DNA from: Promethearchaeota archaeon
GTDB lineage: Archaea; Asgardarchaeota; Lokiarchaeia; Sigynarchaeales; SOKP01
Direction: 5' to 3'
NCBI GenBank assembly: GCA_016839905.1
Contig: JAEOTJ010000074.1
Span: 1 to 18,831 of the forward strand
DNA: 18,831 nt
Position numbers and translations under genes: made by a program. The notes under the pieces were generated by a model. That model saw only the letters and a program-made list of their open reading frames with translations, was not told where the DNA came from and ran no database searches. This document shows, piece by piece, positions 1 through 7,699 of this stretch (within the stretch, counting starts at the first letter, position 1; every line of letters starts with the position of its first letter).

Positions 1-432
1 AAACCTTCCGCAGAAAAAGTACCATTATGGGTTTTACTAATATGCTCTGAAATTCTTGATATCGTTGCTATAATCTTAATAATCATAGGAGTTGAAGATG
101 TTTGGCAATCTCACAGTCTTATAATGGCTCTCGTTTATACAGGGGGTGCAATGGGTGTTGCTGGCATAATATGGAAAAATCCTAGAATAAGTCTTGTGAT
201 AGGTCTTGTTGTTATGAGTCATTGGATCTTAGATGTTCTTGCATGGCCAATGACATTTTTATTTCCTTATTCTGATACAAGATTACCGATTTTTTTCGAT
301 GAATCATTAGTTGTAGGATTTGGTATTAGTAGTACTTTAATCGGCACGCTAATTATGGAACTTGGACCAAATATTATAGGTGGATACATTTATTACCGAT
401 ATAGAAAAAGAGTTAAGAATGAAATTGAATAG
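1..432 (+). CDS. Small multi-pass membrane protein, YdjM/DUF457-like, 5' end cut by the window edge
   Basis: The frame is open from base 1, and 143 codons are visible before the TAG at 430-432. The true start lies to the left. An internal ATG at 124 could be used, but the sequence before it continues the same hydrophobic pattern, so a truncated longer gene is preferred. Three or four hydrophobic segments are visible, for example around residues 8-30, 41-52, 61-82 and 103-125. A WQSHS motif near residues 35-39 and an SHWILD motif near residues 72-77 resemble the HS...HxxxD pattern of YdjM-like membrane-bound putative hydrolases. The C-terminal tail is basic (YRYRKRVK) and probably cytoplasmic. 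No substrate can be named. The family link is tentative, because the N-terminal part that would confirm it is missing. Confidence 0.55.
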   Translation, partial: KPSAEKVPLWVLLICSEILDIVAIILIIIGVEDVWQSHSLIMALVYTGGAMGVAGIIWKNPRISLVIGLVVMSHWILDVLAWPMTFLFPYSDTRLPIFFDESLVVGFGISSTLIGTLIMELGPNIIGGYIYYRYRKRVKNEIE

Positions 433-696
433 TATTTTTTTAGCTTCCTTATATTTCTATAGAAAAATTTTATTTATTGCTTCTATATATACAATTAAGT
501 GAATTTGTTATTCAGGAAAGCAAACTTTAATGATTATTATCTTAATAATTAACTATATGAGGGAAAAATTAATTTCTTAAGTCAAGAGTTGTTATAATAA
601 TCAGGATTTATGAATACCGCGCATTTAAGGAGGAGTTATATATAATAGAATTGATAGTATTAAAATAAAGTAATGAACCAATTATTATAATATTAA

Positions 697-759
697 ATGA
701 ATAAGAAAATTTTAGTAGTTATCATTATTCTCGGTGTGATAGGAGCCTCTTTCATATAA
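697..759 (+). CDS. Possible 20-residue hydrophobic peptide or remnant of a secreted-protein gene
   Basis: An ATG at 697 opens a frame of 20 codons ending in TAA (757-759). The peptide starts MNKK and continues as an unbroken hydrophobic run (ILVVIIILGVIGASFI). This is the classic shape of a signal peptide or N-terminal anchor. It could be a genuine membrane micropeptide, the surviving start of a decayed exported-protein gene, or chance in AT-rich DNA. No clear ribosome-binding site lies directly before it. Nothing downstream in this frame continues the protein. Confidence 0.25.
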   Translation: MNKKILVVIIILGVIGASFI

Positions 760-775
760 TATTAGTACTAAAGAC

Positions 776-803
776 TGAATTGTTAAAAATTTTTTAAAAT
801 TCA
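776..803 (-). terminator. Imperfect hairpin just after the beta-helix gene stop
   Basis: TGAATT (776-781) pairs with AATTCA (798-803), and the A/T-rich inner sequence is partly self-complementary. It begins two bases after the TAA of the - strand beta-helix gene. It lies where two convergent transcripts should end and includes T runs readable on both strands. Archaeal termination depends mainly on U-runs, so the stem may not matter. Confidence 0.3.
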
Positions 804-805
804 AT

Positions 806-3800
806 TTATCTTTTATCTTTAGGAGAAATTTTCTCTTTGGAAGATATCATAGATTTTTGATCCAATTTTAGATTTTTATTGTATTTTTTTATCTCTTTTT
901 CCATATATTCGAGTTTTTGTTTCAAATTACTATTTATTAATTTGAGAGAAATTATTGTAAATATCCCTAAACCTATGATAATAGCACTAAAAAGTATTAT
1001 ACTCATTATTAGTAATTCCTCAGATATCGGAGAGTTAATTATAGTATCTCCTTCTCCACCTCCACTACCATCATCTTTAGCTATAGGAATGATAGTCATA
1101 TAAGCTTGTTTAGAATTATCAATTTCACATTTTTGTCTTAAATTACCATCCTTTGAACTATAAGTCTCGTTTATTAAATTATCGGGATCAATTTCAAGAT
1201 TTATTATATACGCTCCTGAATTTGATATAGGAGAACACTCTATTATAATATATTTTGAATCTTCAGCATCGATATTAAATGGAGAAGCAATATTATCATA
1301 TAGAGTTATACCTAAGGTCTCACATTCAATAACGACTATAACTCCTTCTGCTTTCCAAATTCCATTATTGATTATTGTAAAATCTACAACAAATGATAAT
1401 CCTTCATAAACATCACTTAAACTAAAGTTCGCGACATTCAAGTTCGGCATTGGATACCACCATTCATTTAGAGGATTTGTACTCATCATTAGTTCGAGAT
1501 CATCATTAAAAGAATCTCCATCAGTATCCTCATTAGTCGCATTGGTTATATATCCTGAAGTACCGTTAATTTCATCTCCATCGAATAAATTGTCACCATC
1601 AGTATCCTCATTAGTTGCATTGGTTATATATCCTAAAGTGCCCTTAATTTCATCTCCATCTAATAAATTGTCACCATCCGTGTCCGGATTTAGTGGTGAT
1701 GTAGAATTCCCATATTCGTAATCGTCACGAAGATTATCATTATCTGTATCCGCATTAGTCGCATTGGTAATGTATCCTAAAGTGCCCTTTATTTCATCTC
1801 CATCTAATAAATTGTCACCATCCGTGTCCGGATTTAGTGGTGATGTAGAATTCCCATATTCGTAATCGTCACGAAGATTATCATTATCTGTATCCGCATT
1901 AGTCGCATTGGTTATGTTTCCAGACGTTCCTAATATCTCGTCAATATCCCAAATGGTGTCAAAATCAGTATCTACTTCGAGAGGATTTGTGAAGTTTCCA
2001 TACTCGAAATCATCTCGGACTCCATCTAAATCCGTATCTGGATTTGTTACATTAGTTCTATAACCATCTATTCCTAATATATATTCTTCATAATTTAATA
2101 AATTATCTCCGTCCGTATCAAGATAAATCCAATACTTTAATGGTTTAGTATCATTTGCACTCGTACTTCCAGAGATTGTATAGTTAACATCACCAATTCC
2201 ATCTTTTGGATTGCTATCACTCCCAGCATAATCATCCCAATAATTTCCTGCATATCTATCATCCCATATATTATTACCATCATCTTTAGCATTTATATCA
2301 TTATTACTAAAGTAATTATAATAAATATTATTAAAACCTGAGGAGCTATCGAGCATTATACCATATTCTCCTCGACTACCATTATTATTGCAAAGTTTAT
2401 TCCTTATAATTAAATTCTGAGTAGAACTTGAAAAATACATCCCATAACCAACATTATTTGCACCTCCAGAACCGCCGCCAGATCCACCATTACCACCACT
2501 CCCTCCTGTATTATTTATAAAGATATTATCATGTATTATATTATTAGATGAGCTGACAATGTAGGCGCTCGTTCCTATGCCACCTTGTCCCCCATTAGCT
2601 TCTTGACCACCTGTTCCACCCATTCCACCGGTGGCTTGTGTAATAGTATTATTAAAAAGAGTGTTATTATCTGAGTAAATAAGATAATTACTTGCTCCAA
2701 TACCACCTTGTCCCCCATTATCTTCTTGAGCACCTGTTCCACCCATTCCACCGATGGTTTGTGTAATAGTATTATTAAAAAGAGTGTTGTTATCTGAGTA
2801 AATAAGATAATTTCCTGTTCCCATACCACCTTGTCCCCCATTTCCGGCATTATAAGTATTACCACCTTTCCCTCCTGTGACTAATGTAACTATATTATTA
2901 AAAAGAGTGTTGTTATCTGAGTAAATAAGATAATTTCCTGTTCCCATACCTCCTTTTCCCCCTCTTGGGAGACCAGCAGAACCACCTCCCCCTCCTGTGG
3001 CTAAATTAACTATATTATTAAAAAGAGTGTTATTAAATGAGCTAATAAGATAATTTCCTATTCCCATACCACCTTTACCCCCATATCCAGGATTTCCACC
3101 ATTACCACCTCCTCCTCCTGTGGCTAATGTAACTATATTATTAAAAAGAGTGTTGTTATCTGAGTAAATAAGATAATTTCCTGTTCCCATGCCACCTTGT
3201 CCCCCATTACCATGTGATCCACCCGTTCCACCTATTCCACCGGTGGTTTGCGTAATGGTATTATTAAAAAGAGTGTTGTTATCTGAGTAAATAAGATAAT
3301 TACCTGCTCCAATGCCACCTTGTCCCCCATTAGCATCGTAACCGCCTGTTCCACCCCTTCCGCCTGCGACGCCTGTTAAAGTATTATTTTCTAAAGTATT
3401 ATTATATGAGTTGGCTAAATAGATGCCTGCTCCTAAACCTCCAATACCTCCTGCTATATTAAGGTCTCCTGTAGTCCCTTTTCCTCCCGTTACATTGGTA
3501 ATATTATTGTTCTCTAAGGTGTTATTAGCAGAATTTATGAGGTAGATACCTGCTGTCATTCCACCATCATTTCCTATACCTGTTCCATCTCTACCATTGA
3601 GATTTGAGATTTTTAAGTTTACGAGACTTGCATTATAAGTATTATTTAAATAGATTCCAAATTCAGAATTAAATAAGGTACAATTTTCAATGCGAACATA
3701 GACATTAGAATTTTCAATTAATAGGCCAATTTCATAACCGCTTCCATTAATTATTTCATCTTGAATTAAGTAAGGATCTGAAAAATTACCTGAACCGGTA

Positions 3801-4015
3801 CAAATTCCCGCAATTTTTGCATCTGACCAATTATTATCAATATGGATTAGAGCATATTCTGCGCTTATCTTAATTATTATGGTTTCCTCTTCTGAATCGC
3901 TAATTGAATTGTTATATTTAGTGCTAGTGATATTAGTACCTATATAGATGAAAAAAAATAAGCTTATGATGAGTAAAAATATCTTAATTTTTAATTTTTC
4001 TTTCATAATTTTCAC
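806..4015 (-). CDS. Large membrane-anchored surface protein: beta-helix, Gly-rich repeats, Ca-binding TSP3-like repeats, CARDB
   Basis: The protein has 1069 residues if the GTG at 4015 is used; an ATG three codons in (4006) is an equally good start. A signal or anchor helix lies at about residues 8-26. Residues about 70-220 contain the GSGNFSDPYLI opening and N-rich rungs (NNTLENN, NNTLFNN) of NosD/PbH1-type right-handed beta-helices. Residues about 225-480 carry 41-residue repeats in which each rung is followed by a glycine-rich segment of GGxGGxGG type. Residues about 629-849 are Asp-rich DTDGDNLLDGDE repeats like thrombospondin type 3 or dockerin-type calcium sites. Residues about 855-962 resemble a CARDB adhesion domain. 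A membrane helix (about 994-1019) and a Lys-rich tail, probably cytoplasmic with possible coiled coil, close the protein. N-x-S/T sequons are abundant, so heavy N-glycosylation is likely. A role at the cell surface (adhesion, matrix or glycan contact) is inferred; no catalytic motif was recognised. It is transcribed in the same direction as the dCMP deaminase gene but lies 388 bases from it, so it is probably a separate unit. Confidence 0.9.
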   Translation of the reverse strand: MKIMKEKLKIKIFLLIISLFFFIYIGTNITSTKYNNSISDSEEETIIIKISAEYALIHIDNNWSDAKIAGICTGSGNFSDPYLIQDEIINGSGYEIGLLIENSNVYVRIENCTLFNSEFGIYLNNTYNASLVNLKISNLNGRDGTGIGNDGGMTAGIYLINSANNTLENNNITNVTGGKGTTGDLNIAGGIGGLGAGIYLANSYNNTLENNTLTGVAGGRGGTGGYDANGGQGGIGAGNYLIYSDNNTLFNNTITQTTGGIGGTGGSHGNGGQGGMGTGNYLIYSDNNTLFNNIVTLATGGGGGNGGNPGYGGKGGMGIGNYLISSFNNTLFNNIVNLATGGGGGSAGLPRGGKGGMGTGNYLIYSDNNTLFNNIVTLVTGGKGGNTYNAGNGGQGGMGTGNYLIYSDNNTLFNNTITQTIGGMGGTGAQEDNGGQGGIGASNYLIYSDNNTLFNNTITQATGGMGGTGGQEANGGQGGIGTSAYIVSSSNNIIHDNIFINNTGGSGGNGGSGGGSGGANNVGYGMYFSSSTQNLIIRNKLCNNNGSRGEYGIMLDSSSGFNNIYYNYFSNNDINAKDDGNNIWDDRYAGNYWDDYAGSDSNPKDGIGDVNYTISGSTSANDTKPLKYWIYLDTDGDNLLNYEEYILGIDGYRTNVTNPDTDLDGVRDDFEYGNFTNPLEVDTDFDTIWDIDEILGTSGNITNATNADTDNDNLRDDYEYGNSTSPLNPDTDGDNLLDGDEIKGTLGYITNATNADTDNDNLRDDYEYGNSTSPLNPDTDGDNLLDGDEIKGTLGYITNATNEDTDGDNLFDGDEINGTSGYITNATNEDTDGDSFNDDLELMMSTNPLNEWWYPMPNLNVANFSLSDVYEGLSFVVDFTIINNGIWKAEGVIVVIECETLGITLYDNIASPFNIDAEDSKYIIIECSPISNSGAYIINLEIDPDNLINETYSSKDGNLRQKCEIDNSKQAYMTIIPIAKDDGSGGGEGDTIINSPISEELLIMSIILFSAIIIGLGIFTIISLKLINSNLKQKLEYMEKEIKKYNKNLKLDQKSMISSKEKISPKDKR
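1631..1918 (-). repeat. Two near-identical 144-bp units in the calcium-repeat region
   Basis: Bases 1631-1774 and 1775-1918 are almost identical to each other. Each codes for 48 residues, including DTDGDNLLDGDE and DTDNDNLRDDYEYGN. Neighbouring calcium repeats on both sides are diverged, so this pair looks like a recent in-frame tandem duplication. Confidence 0.9.
2580..3340 (-). repeat. About six tandem 123-bp (41-codon) repeats coding for Gly-rich beta-helix rungs
   Basis: The core ATTAAAAAGAGTGTT recurs at 2651, 2774, 2897, 3017, 3140 and 3263, so spacing is 123 bp with one 120-bp interval. A second core (CCACCTTGTCCCCCATT) recurs at 2580, 2703, 2826, 3192 and 3315, with variants between. 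Each unit codes for a conserved NYLIYSDNNTLFNN segment and a variable glycine-rich segment. More degenerate units continue to about 3560. All spacings are multiples of three, so the frame is kept and a shadow frame also stays open across the array. Confidence 0.9.
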
Positions 4016-4403
4016 AACAAGGATTCCCTTTTCTCAATTTAGATTTTAGAAAATGTAAACATTAATAATAAATTGTCTATAATATATAAAGAATATTAGG
4101 TATTATTAAGATTTAAAAATCATTTTTAGATATGCGTGGATATGAGATTGTAGATATAGATTTTAAATAAATATTCTTTTCACAGAAATATCTTATAGAA
4201 ATGGTGAGATAAAAAAGTAAATTTCAAATGATAAGATTATAATACATATTTAGTATGGAATATTACTACCTCAATATTCCTGTCAATTAAATCTCACGGG
4301 AGTTTATTTTTATATAGAAACGCTCCGTTCTCATCACTGAAAGGCTAGAAAAAAATTAAAGAGTGCTAGTAAAAAGTGATTTAAGTGCCATTAAAATGTG
4401 ACT
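4016..4403. other. Intergenic region with one clean inverted repeat at 4257-4280
   Basis: This is 388 bases of AT-rich DNA between the dCMP deaminase stop and the beta-helix start. It presumably contains the promoter for the beta-helix gene, but no convincing TATA box could be fixed. The one clear structure is GGAATATT (4257-4264) and AATATTCC (4273-4280), a perfect 8-bp stem with an 8-base loop. No tRNA or small-RNA fold was recognised. Confidence 0.6.
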
Positions 4404-4865
4404 TTAACAAAATTTACTAATAATCAAGTTTGATTCTTTTAATAACTCTTCTTTTACTTTATTTTCCATATTATAGCCTTCTTTATATACCAATCTATTA
4501 ATTCCAGCATTAATTAATAATTTCAGGCAGTTCATGCATGGAAAAGTCGTGCTATATAATGTCGTATTCCCCATTATTGAGGTTCCATGAATTGCTGCTT
4601 GAATAACGCAATTTATCTCTGCATGGACACCCCGGCATAACTCAGGTTTTTCCCCGCTTTGAAGATTTTTTCTGACACAGGTTTCTGAAGTACAATGCTT
4701 AAATCCAGATGGAGCACCATTATATCCCGTGGAAATTATATGAGAACCTTTTACAAGTACAGCTCCAACTTTTCGCTTAATACAAGTCGAACGTTGAGAG
4801 ATAACACCTGCGATTTTCATGAAATAATCATCTTTAGAAATTCTATCATCATCTTTAGAATTCAT
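4404..4865 (-). CDS. Deoxycytidylate (dCMP) deaminase family protein
   Basis: The 153-residue protein has the full zinc-deaminase signature: H81-A-E83 and P109-C110-M-N-C113. H81, C110 and C113 would bind the catalytic zinc and E83 would shuttle protons. The TGYNGAPSGFKHC segment (46-58), the extra cysteines C58, C63 and C77, and the spacing up to CRGVHAE are typical of dCMP deaminases (ComEB/T4 type) rather than cytidine or tRNA deaminases. The predicted reaction is dCMP to dUMP, feeding thymidylate synthesis in the cytoplasm. The start is an ATG at 4865, and length matches the family. It stands alone: the next gene on its upstream side is divergent (5053, +), so 4866-5052 should hold two back-to-back promoters. 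Confidence 0.9.
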   Translation of the reverse strand: MNSKDDDRISKDDYFMKIAGVISQRSTCIKRKVGAVLVKGSHIISTGYNGAPSGFKHCTSETCVRKNLQSGEKPELCRGVHAEINCVIQAAIHGTSIMGNTTLYSTTFPCMNCLKLLINAGINRLVYKEGYNMENKVKEELLKESNLIISKFC

Positions 4866-5052
4866 AAAACATCAATAAATTTTAGAGAATTTTACATTTA
4901 AACTAATAAAAAATATTATTGTAATAATAAAAAAGAATTGAAAATTAAACTTTAAATTTAATTATAAATCTGACAATAATAATTAAATTTAAGAAAGTAG
5001 AAGATTAATTATAAAGTAATTCAATTAATATCATTAAAAAAAATTTGTAGAT

Positions 5053-6300
5053 GTGATTATTATAGGAAAGAATTTTAAAGTACCCTGGGCCTCTTGGCGT
5101 GATCCAGAGAATAGAGAATTTGAGTTGCCCGATTTATGGGAAGTTTCGGAAGGAAGAATGAATAATACAGAAGAGATATCTGATGATGAAATAAAAAAGG
5201 CGTTTAAAACCCCTATTGGAACTTCAAAATTATCTGAATTGGCTCAAGGTAAGGAAAAAGTGGTAATTGTCATGGATGATATGTCTCGTCCAACACCAAT
5301 CTACAGAGTAATCCCGTATATACTTGAGGAATTACACGCAAGTGGGATAATGAAAGAAAAAATAACCATAATTGGGGCTATTGGCGCTCATCGGCCATTG
5401 AATAGAAATGATTACATTTTAAAATTAGGAGAAGATGTAGTTGAAAACTACAACATTGAAAATCATCATCCTTATGAGAATTTAATTGTTATAGGAGAGA
5501 CTAAAATGGGAACTCCTATTCATGTCAATAAAAATTATTACGAAGCAGATTTAAAAATTGCGATAAGTGGGGTTATTCCACATCCTTTGGCAGGATATGG
5601 AGGCGGTGCAAAAATTGTTTTACCAGGAGTATGTGGAATAGAAACATTAAATGGTAATCATAGTCTTGGAATGAAAAGTGGTGTTGGAGCGGGAATAGGA
5701 AGGTTAACTCCAATCAGAGAAGATATTGAGGATGCTACCGAGAGAGTTGGTTTAGATTTTAGTATAAACATAATTCTCACGGAAAACGGTGGAATTGGAG
5801 GAATTTTTGCAGGAAATTACATTGAATCCCATAGAAAAGCAATGGAATTAGGAGATAAGGTTTATAATACTGAGGTCACTTTAGATAATGATATTGCTTT
5901 CATTAATTTATTCCCAGAAGACACTGAATTAACTCAGGGTATGCATAAAGCTTTCAATTTCCTAATGGCAGCACCTGCTAAAATGGTAAAGAGATATGGT
6001 ACGATTGTTATAATGTCGGATTGTTATGAAGGGCGCGGTTATCATAGCTTAATTGCAGAAAGAGGTGCCAAATTATATTCTCCGATTAATCAACAAATCA
6101 TCTGGAAAGCTTTTGTTAGAAAGAGAAAGGTATACTTTTTTTCTGAAAATTTATCAAAGTCAGACATTGATTATATCTATGGGAAAGATGCAGTTTTGTT
6201 ATTTAAAAAATGGGATGACCTAATTAAAAAATTAAGAGAGGATTATGAAGATCCTATAAAAGCAATAATTATTCCTACAAGCATCCAATTAAGTAAATAA
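5053..6300 (+). CDS. larA: LarA-family nickel-pincer enzyme (lactate racemase-like)
   Basis: The 415-residue protein matches LarA (DUF2088/Lar_N) along its length. The residues known from Lactiplantibacillus plantarum LarA are all present by alignment of motifs: a DDMSR motif (75-79), H113 in GAHRP, H177 and K187 in PHPLAGYGGGAK, and H203. In the studied enzyme these lysine and histidine residues hold the nickel-pincer nucleotide cofactor and carry out hydride transfer. The likely reaction is racemisation or epimerisation of a 2-hydroxy acid. Substrate is open, because the family includes several specificities. The start is a GTG at 5053; no in-frame ATG occurs before codon 36, which is too far inside. 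No larB, larC or larE cofactor genes are in the window. The U32 gene follows after a 76-base gap on the same strand but has no obvious functional link. Confidence 0.85.
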   Translation: MIIIGKNFKVPWASWRDPENREFELPDLWEVSEGRMNNTEEISDDEIKKAFKTPIGTSKLSELAQGKEKVVIVMDDMSRPTPIYRVIPYILEELHASGIMKEKITIIGAIGAHRPLNRNDYILKLGEDVVENYNIENHHPYENLIVIGETKMGTPIHVNKNYYEADLKIAISGVIPHPLAGYGGGAKIVLPGVCGIETLNGNHSLGMKSGVGAGIGRLTPIREDIEDATERVGLDFSINIILTENGGIGGIFAGNYIESHRKAMELGDKVYNTEVTLDNDIAFINLFPEDTELTQGMHKAFNFLMAAPAKMVKRYGTIVIMSDCYEGRGYHSLIAERGAKLYSPINQQIIWKAFVRKRKVYFFSENLSKSDIDYIYGKDAVLLFKKWDDLIKKLREDYEDPIKAIIIPTSIQLSK

Positions 6301-6376
6301 TTAAAGGAAGGTTTAAAGTAATTTAATCTCAATTAAAATAGAATTAATAAGACTTTTTTACTTTAATTAATTGAGA

Positions 6377-7639
6377 ATGAAAAAAGTAGAATTACTCGCT
6401 CCAGCTAAAAATTTTAAAGCAATAAAAGCAGCATCGGAAAATGCTGATGCTATATACTTCGGTATTAAAAATTTCAACATGCGGATGCGTTCAGAAAACT
6501 TTTCCTTAAATGAACTTGATAAAGTAAGTGATTTCTGCCAAAAAAATGACTTAAAAACATATTTAGCAACAAATATACTTGTCTATGATAATGAACTAGA
6601 GCAATTGCGAGAAATTATTGAAAACGCTAAAGAAAGTGGTATTGATGCCGTTATAATCCACGATTTTGCGGCAATCCAAATTGCTAAAGAAATTAAAATA
6701 CCTTTTCACTTATCTACTCAATGTAATATATCTAATTCTTTATCAGCAAGATTTTTTGAAGAATTAGGAGCAAGTAGGCTTATTTTAGCACGAGAATTAT
6801 CGCTTGAAAAGATTAAGGAAATTAAAAGAAATTTAACGAAGGCGGAGATAGAAGTATTTATTCACGGGGCAATGTGTACATCAATAAGTGGGAGGTGTTA
6901 TTTTTCTCAAGATATTTGTGGAACAGAGGAAAAATCTGCCAATAGAGGAAATTGCATCCAACCTTGCAGAAGAAGATGGTGGGTTAAGGAAGAATCTGGA
7001 GCAGAATATATTTATGATGGAGTAAGATTCATAAATTCAAGAGATTTATGTACAATTGCTTATATCCCCGAATTAATTGAAGCAAACATCGATGCATTTA
7101 AAATAGAAGGTCGCATGCGTCATCCTCATTATGTAGAAATTGTTACTAAAATTTATAGAGAAGCAATTGAAGCTTATTACGATAACTCATTTACAAAAAA
7201 GAAAGCAGGTAAGTGGGTTACTGAATTAAAAAAAGTCTATAATCGAGGATTCACACCGGGTTTTTATTTTAAGAGAGTAACTGAAGAAGACCAACAACAT
7301 AAATCTCCGACTAATTTATCTCATTATAGATATATTTATTTAGGAGATATTTTAAATTATAATCCTATAAAAAAAAAAGCCATTATTACTCTCAATAATG
7401 GATATTTATCTGAAAACGATGATATTATCATTATGGGAAAAAATACAGATACTTACATCCATCAAAGAGCGAAGATAATTAATTATGAAGGAGAGGTTGT
7501 TACTAAGACTCCCAGGGGGTCAAAGACAAAACCCATTTCAGTTGAATTAAAAATTAATGGTAAAGCAATTGGTAATGGTCAAGATAAAATCTACATTTTC
7601 ACGGATAAAACATATAAAAAAAAGATTTATTCATTATGA
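6377..7639 (+). CDS. U32 family Fe-S protein (RlhA/TrhP/UbiU-like, formerly 'peptidase U32')
   Basis: I place the start at the ATG at 6377 (420 residues). A TTG two codons earlier is possible, but family members typically open as here, with M..ELLAPA. The U32 signature is complete: EVFIHGAMCTSISGRCYFS, with C167 and C174. C193 and C197 follow in NRGNCIQPC. These four cysteines match the 4Fe-4S ligands known in U32 proteins. Bacterial relatives act in RNA hydroxylation (RlhA on 23S rRNA, TrhP on tRNA wobble uridine) or O2-independent quinone hydroxylation (UbiU/V); protease activity is doubtful. A role in oxygen-independent hydroxylation of RNA is inferred for this protein, but the substrate cannot be read from sequence. 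The C-terminal 110 residues look like a beta-rich accessory domain. Confidence 0.88.
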   Translation: MKKVELLAPAKNFKAIKAASENADAIYFGIKNFNMRMRSENFSLNELDKVSDFCQKNDLKTYLATNILVYDNELEQLREIIENAKESGIDAVIIHDFAAIQIAKEIKIPFHLSTQCNISNSLSARFFEELGASRLILARELSLEKIKEIKRNLTKAEIEVFIHGAMCTSISGRCYFSQDICGTEEKSANRGNCIQPCRRRWWVKEESGAEYIYDGVRFINSRDLCTIAYIPELIEANIDAFKIEGRMRHPHYVEIVTKIYREAIEAYYDNSFTKKKAGKWVTELKKVYNRGFTPGFYFKRVTEEDQQHKSPTNLSHYRYIYLGDILNYNPIKKKAIITLNNGYLSENDDIIIMGKNTDTYIHQRAKIINYEGEVVTKTPRGSKTKPISVELKINGKAIGNGQDKIYIFTDKTYKKKIYSL

Positions 7640-7658
7640 GATTAGATTTTATCCATGC

Positions 7659-7680
7659 TTAGATTTAATCTAAACTTTTT
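7659..7680 (+). terminator. Small palindrome followed by T run after the U32 gene
   Basis: TTAGATT (7659-7665) and AATCTAA (7667-7673) form an almost continuous palindrome, followed by TTTTT at 7676-7680. It sits 20 bases after the U32 stop, in the convergent gap before the DJ-1/PfpI gene. The loop is very short, so the T run is the stronger part of the signal. Confidence 0.3.
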
Positions 7681-7699
7681 AATTCCACTTTAATAAAGA

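Larger units (their letters stand above)
433..805. other. Intergenic region between convergent genes
   Basis: This is 373 bases of AT-rich DNA between the membrane protein gene and the end of the beta-helix gene. It holds a purine-rich Shine-Dalgarno-like stretch (AAGGAGGAG, 628-636) with no good start codon at the usual distance. It also holds a 20-codon open frame at 697-759 and an imperfect hairpin at 776-803, both listed separately. I see no RNA gene here. Confidence 0.6.

Noticed and set aside
628..636. AAGGAGGAG as a ribosome-binding site
   Set aside because: No ATG, GTG or TTG with a meaningful frame follows at normal distance; the TTG nearby runs into a stop after a few codons.
2575..2865. 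96-codon open frame on the - strand inside the surface-protein gene
   Set aside because: It is a shadow frame kept open because the 123-bp repeats preserve phase. It has no independent start signal or family resemblance.
2580..3340. Regular 123-bp repeats that could suggest a CRISPR or satellite array
   Set aside because: Unit size is a multiple of three, the reading frame stays open throughout, and the whole unit (not only a short repeat) is conserved. It is protein-coding repetition.
4404..4865. tRNA or cytidine deaminase identity for the zinc deaminase gene
   Set aside because: The TGYNGAPSGFKHC segment, the extra cysteines and the spacing before HAE fit dCMP deaminases better.
6371..6376. 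TTG at 6371 as the start of the U32 gene
   Set aside because: The ATG two codons later gives the usual family N-terminus, and no ribosome-binding site favours the TTG.
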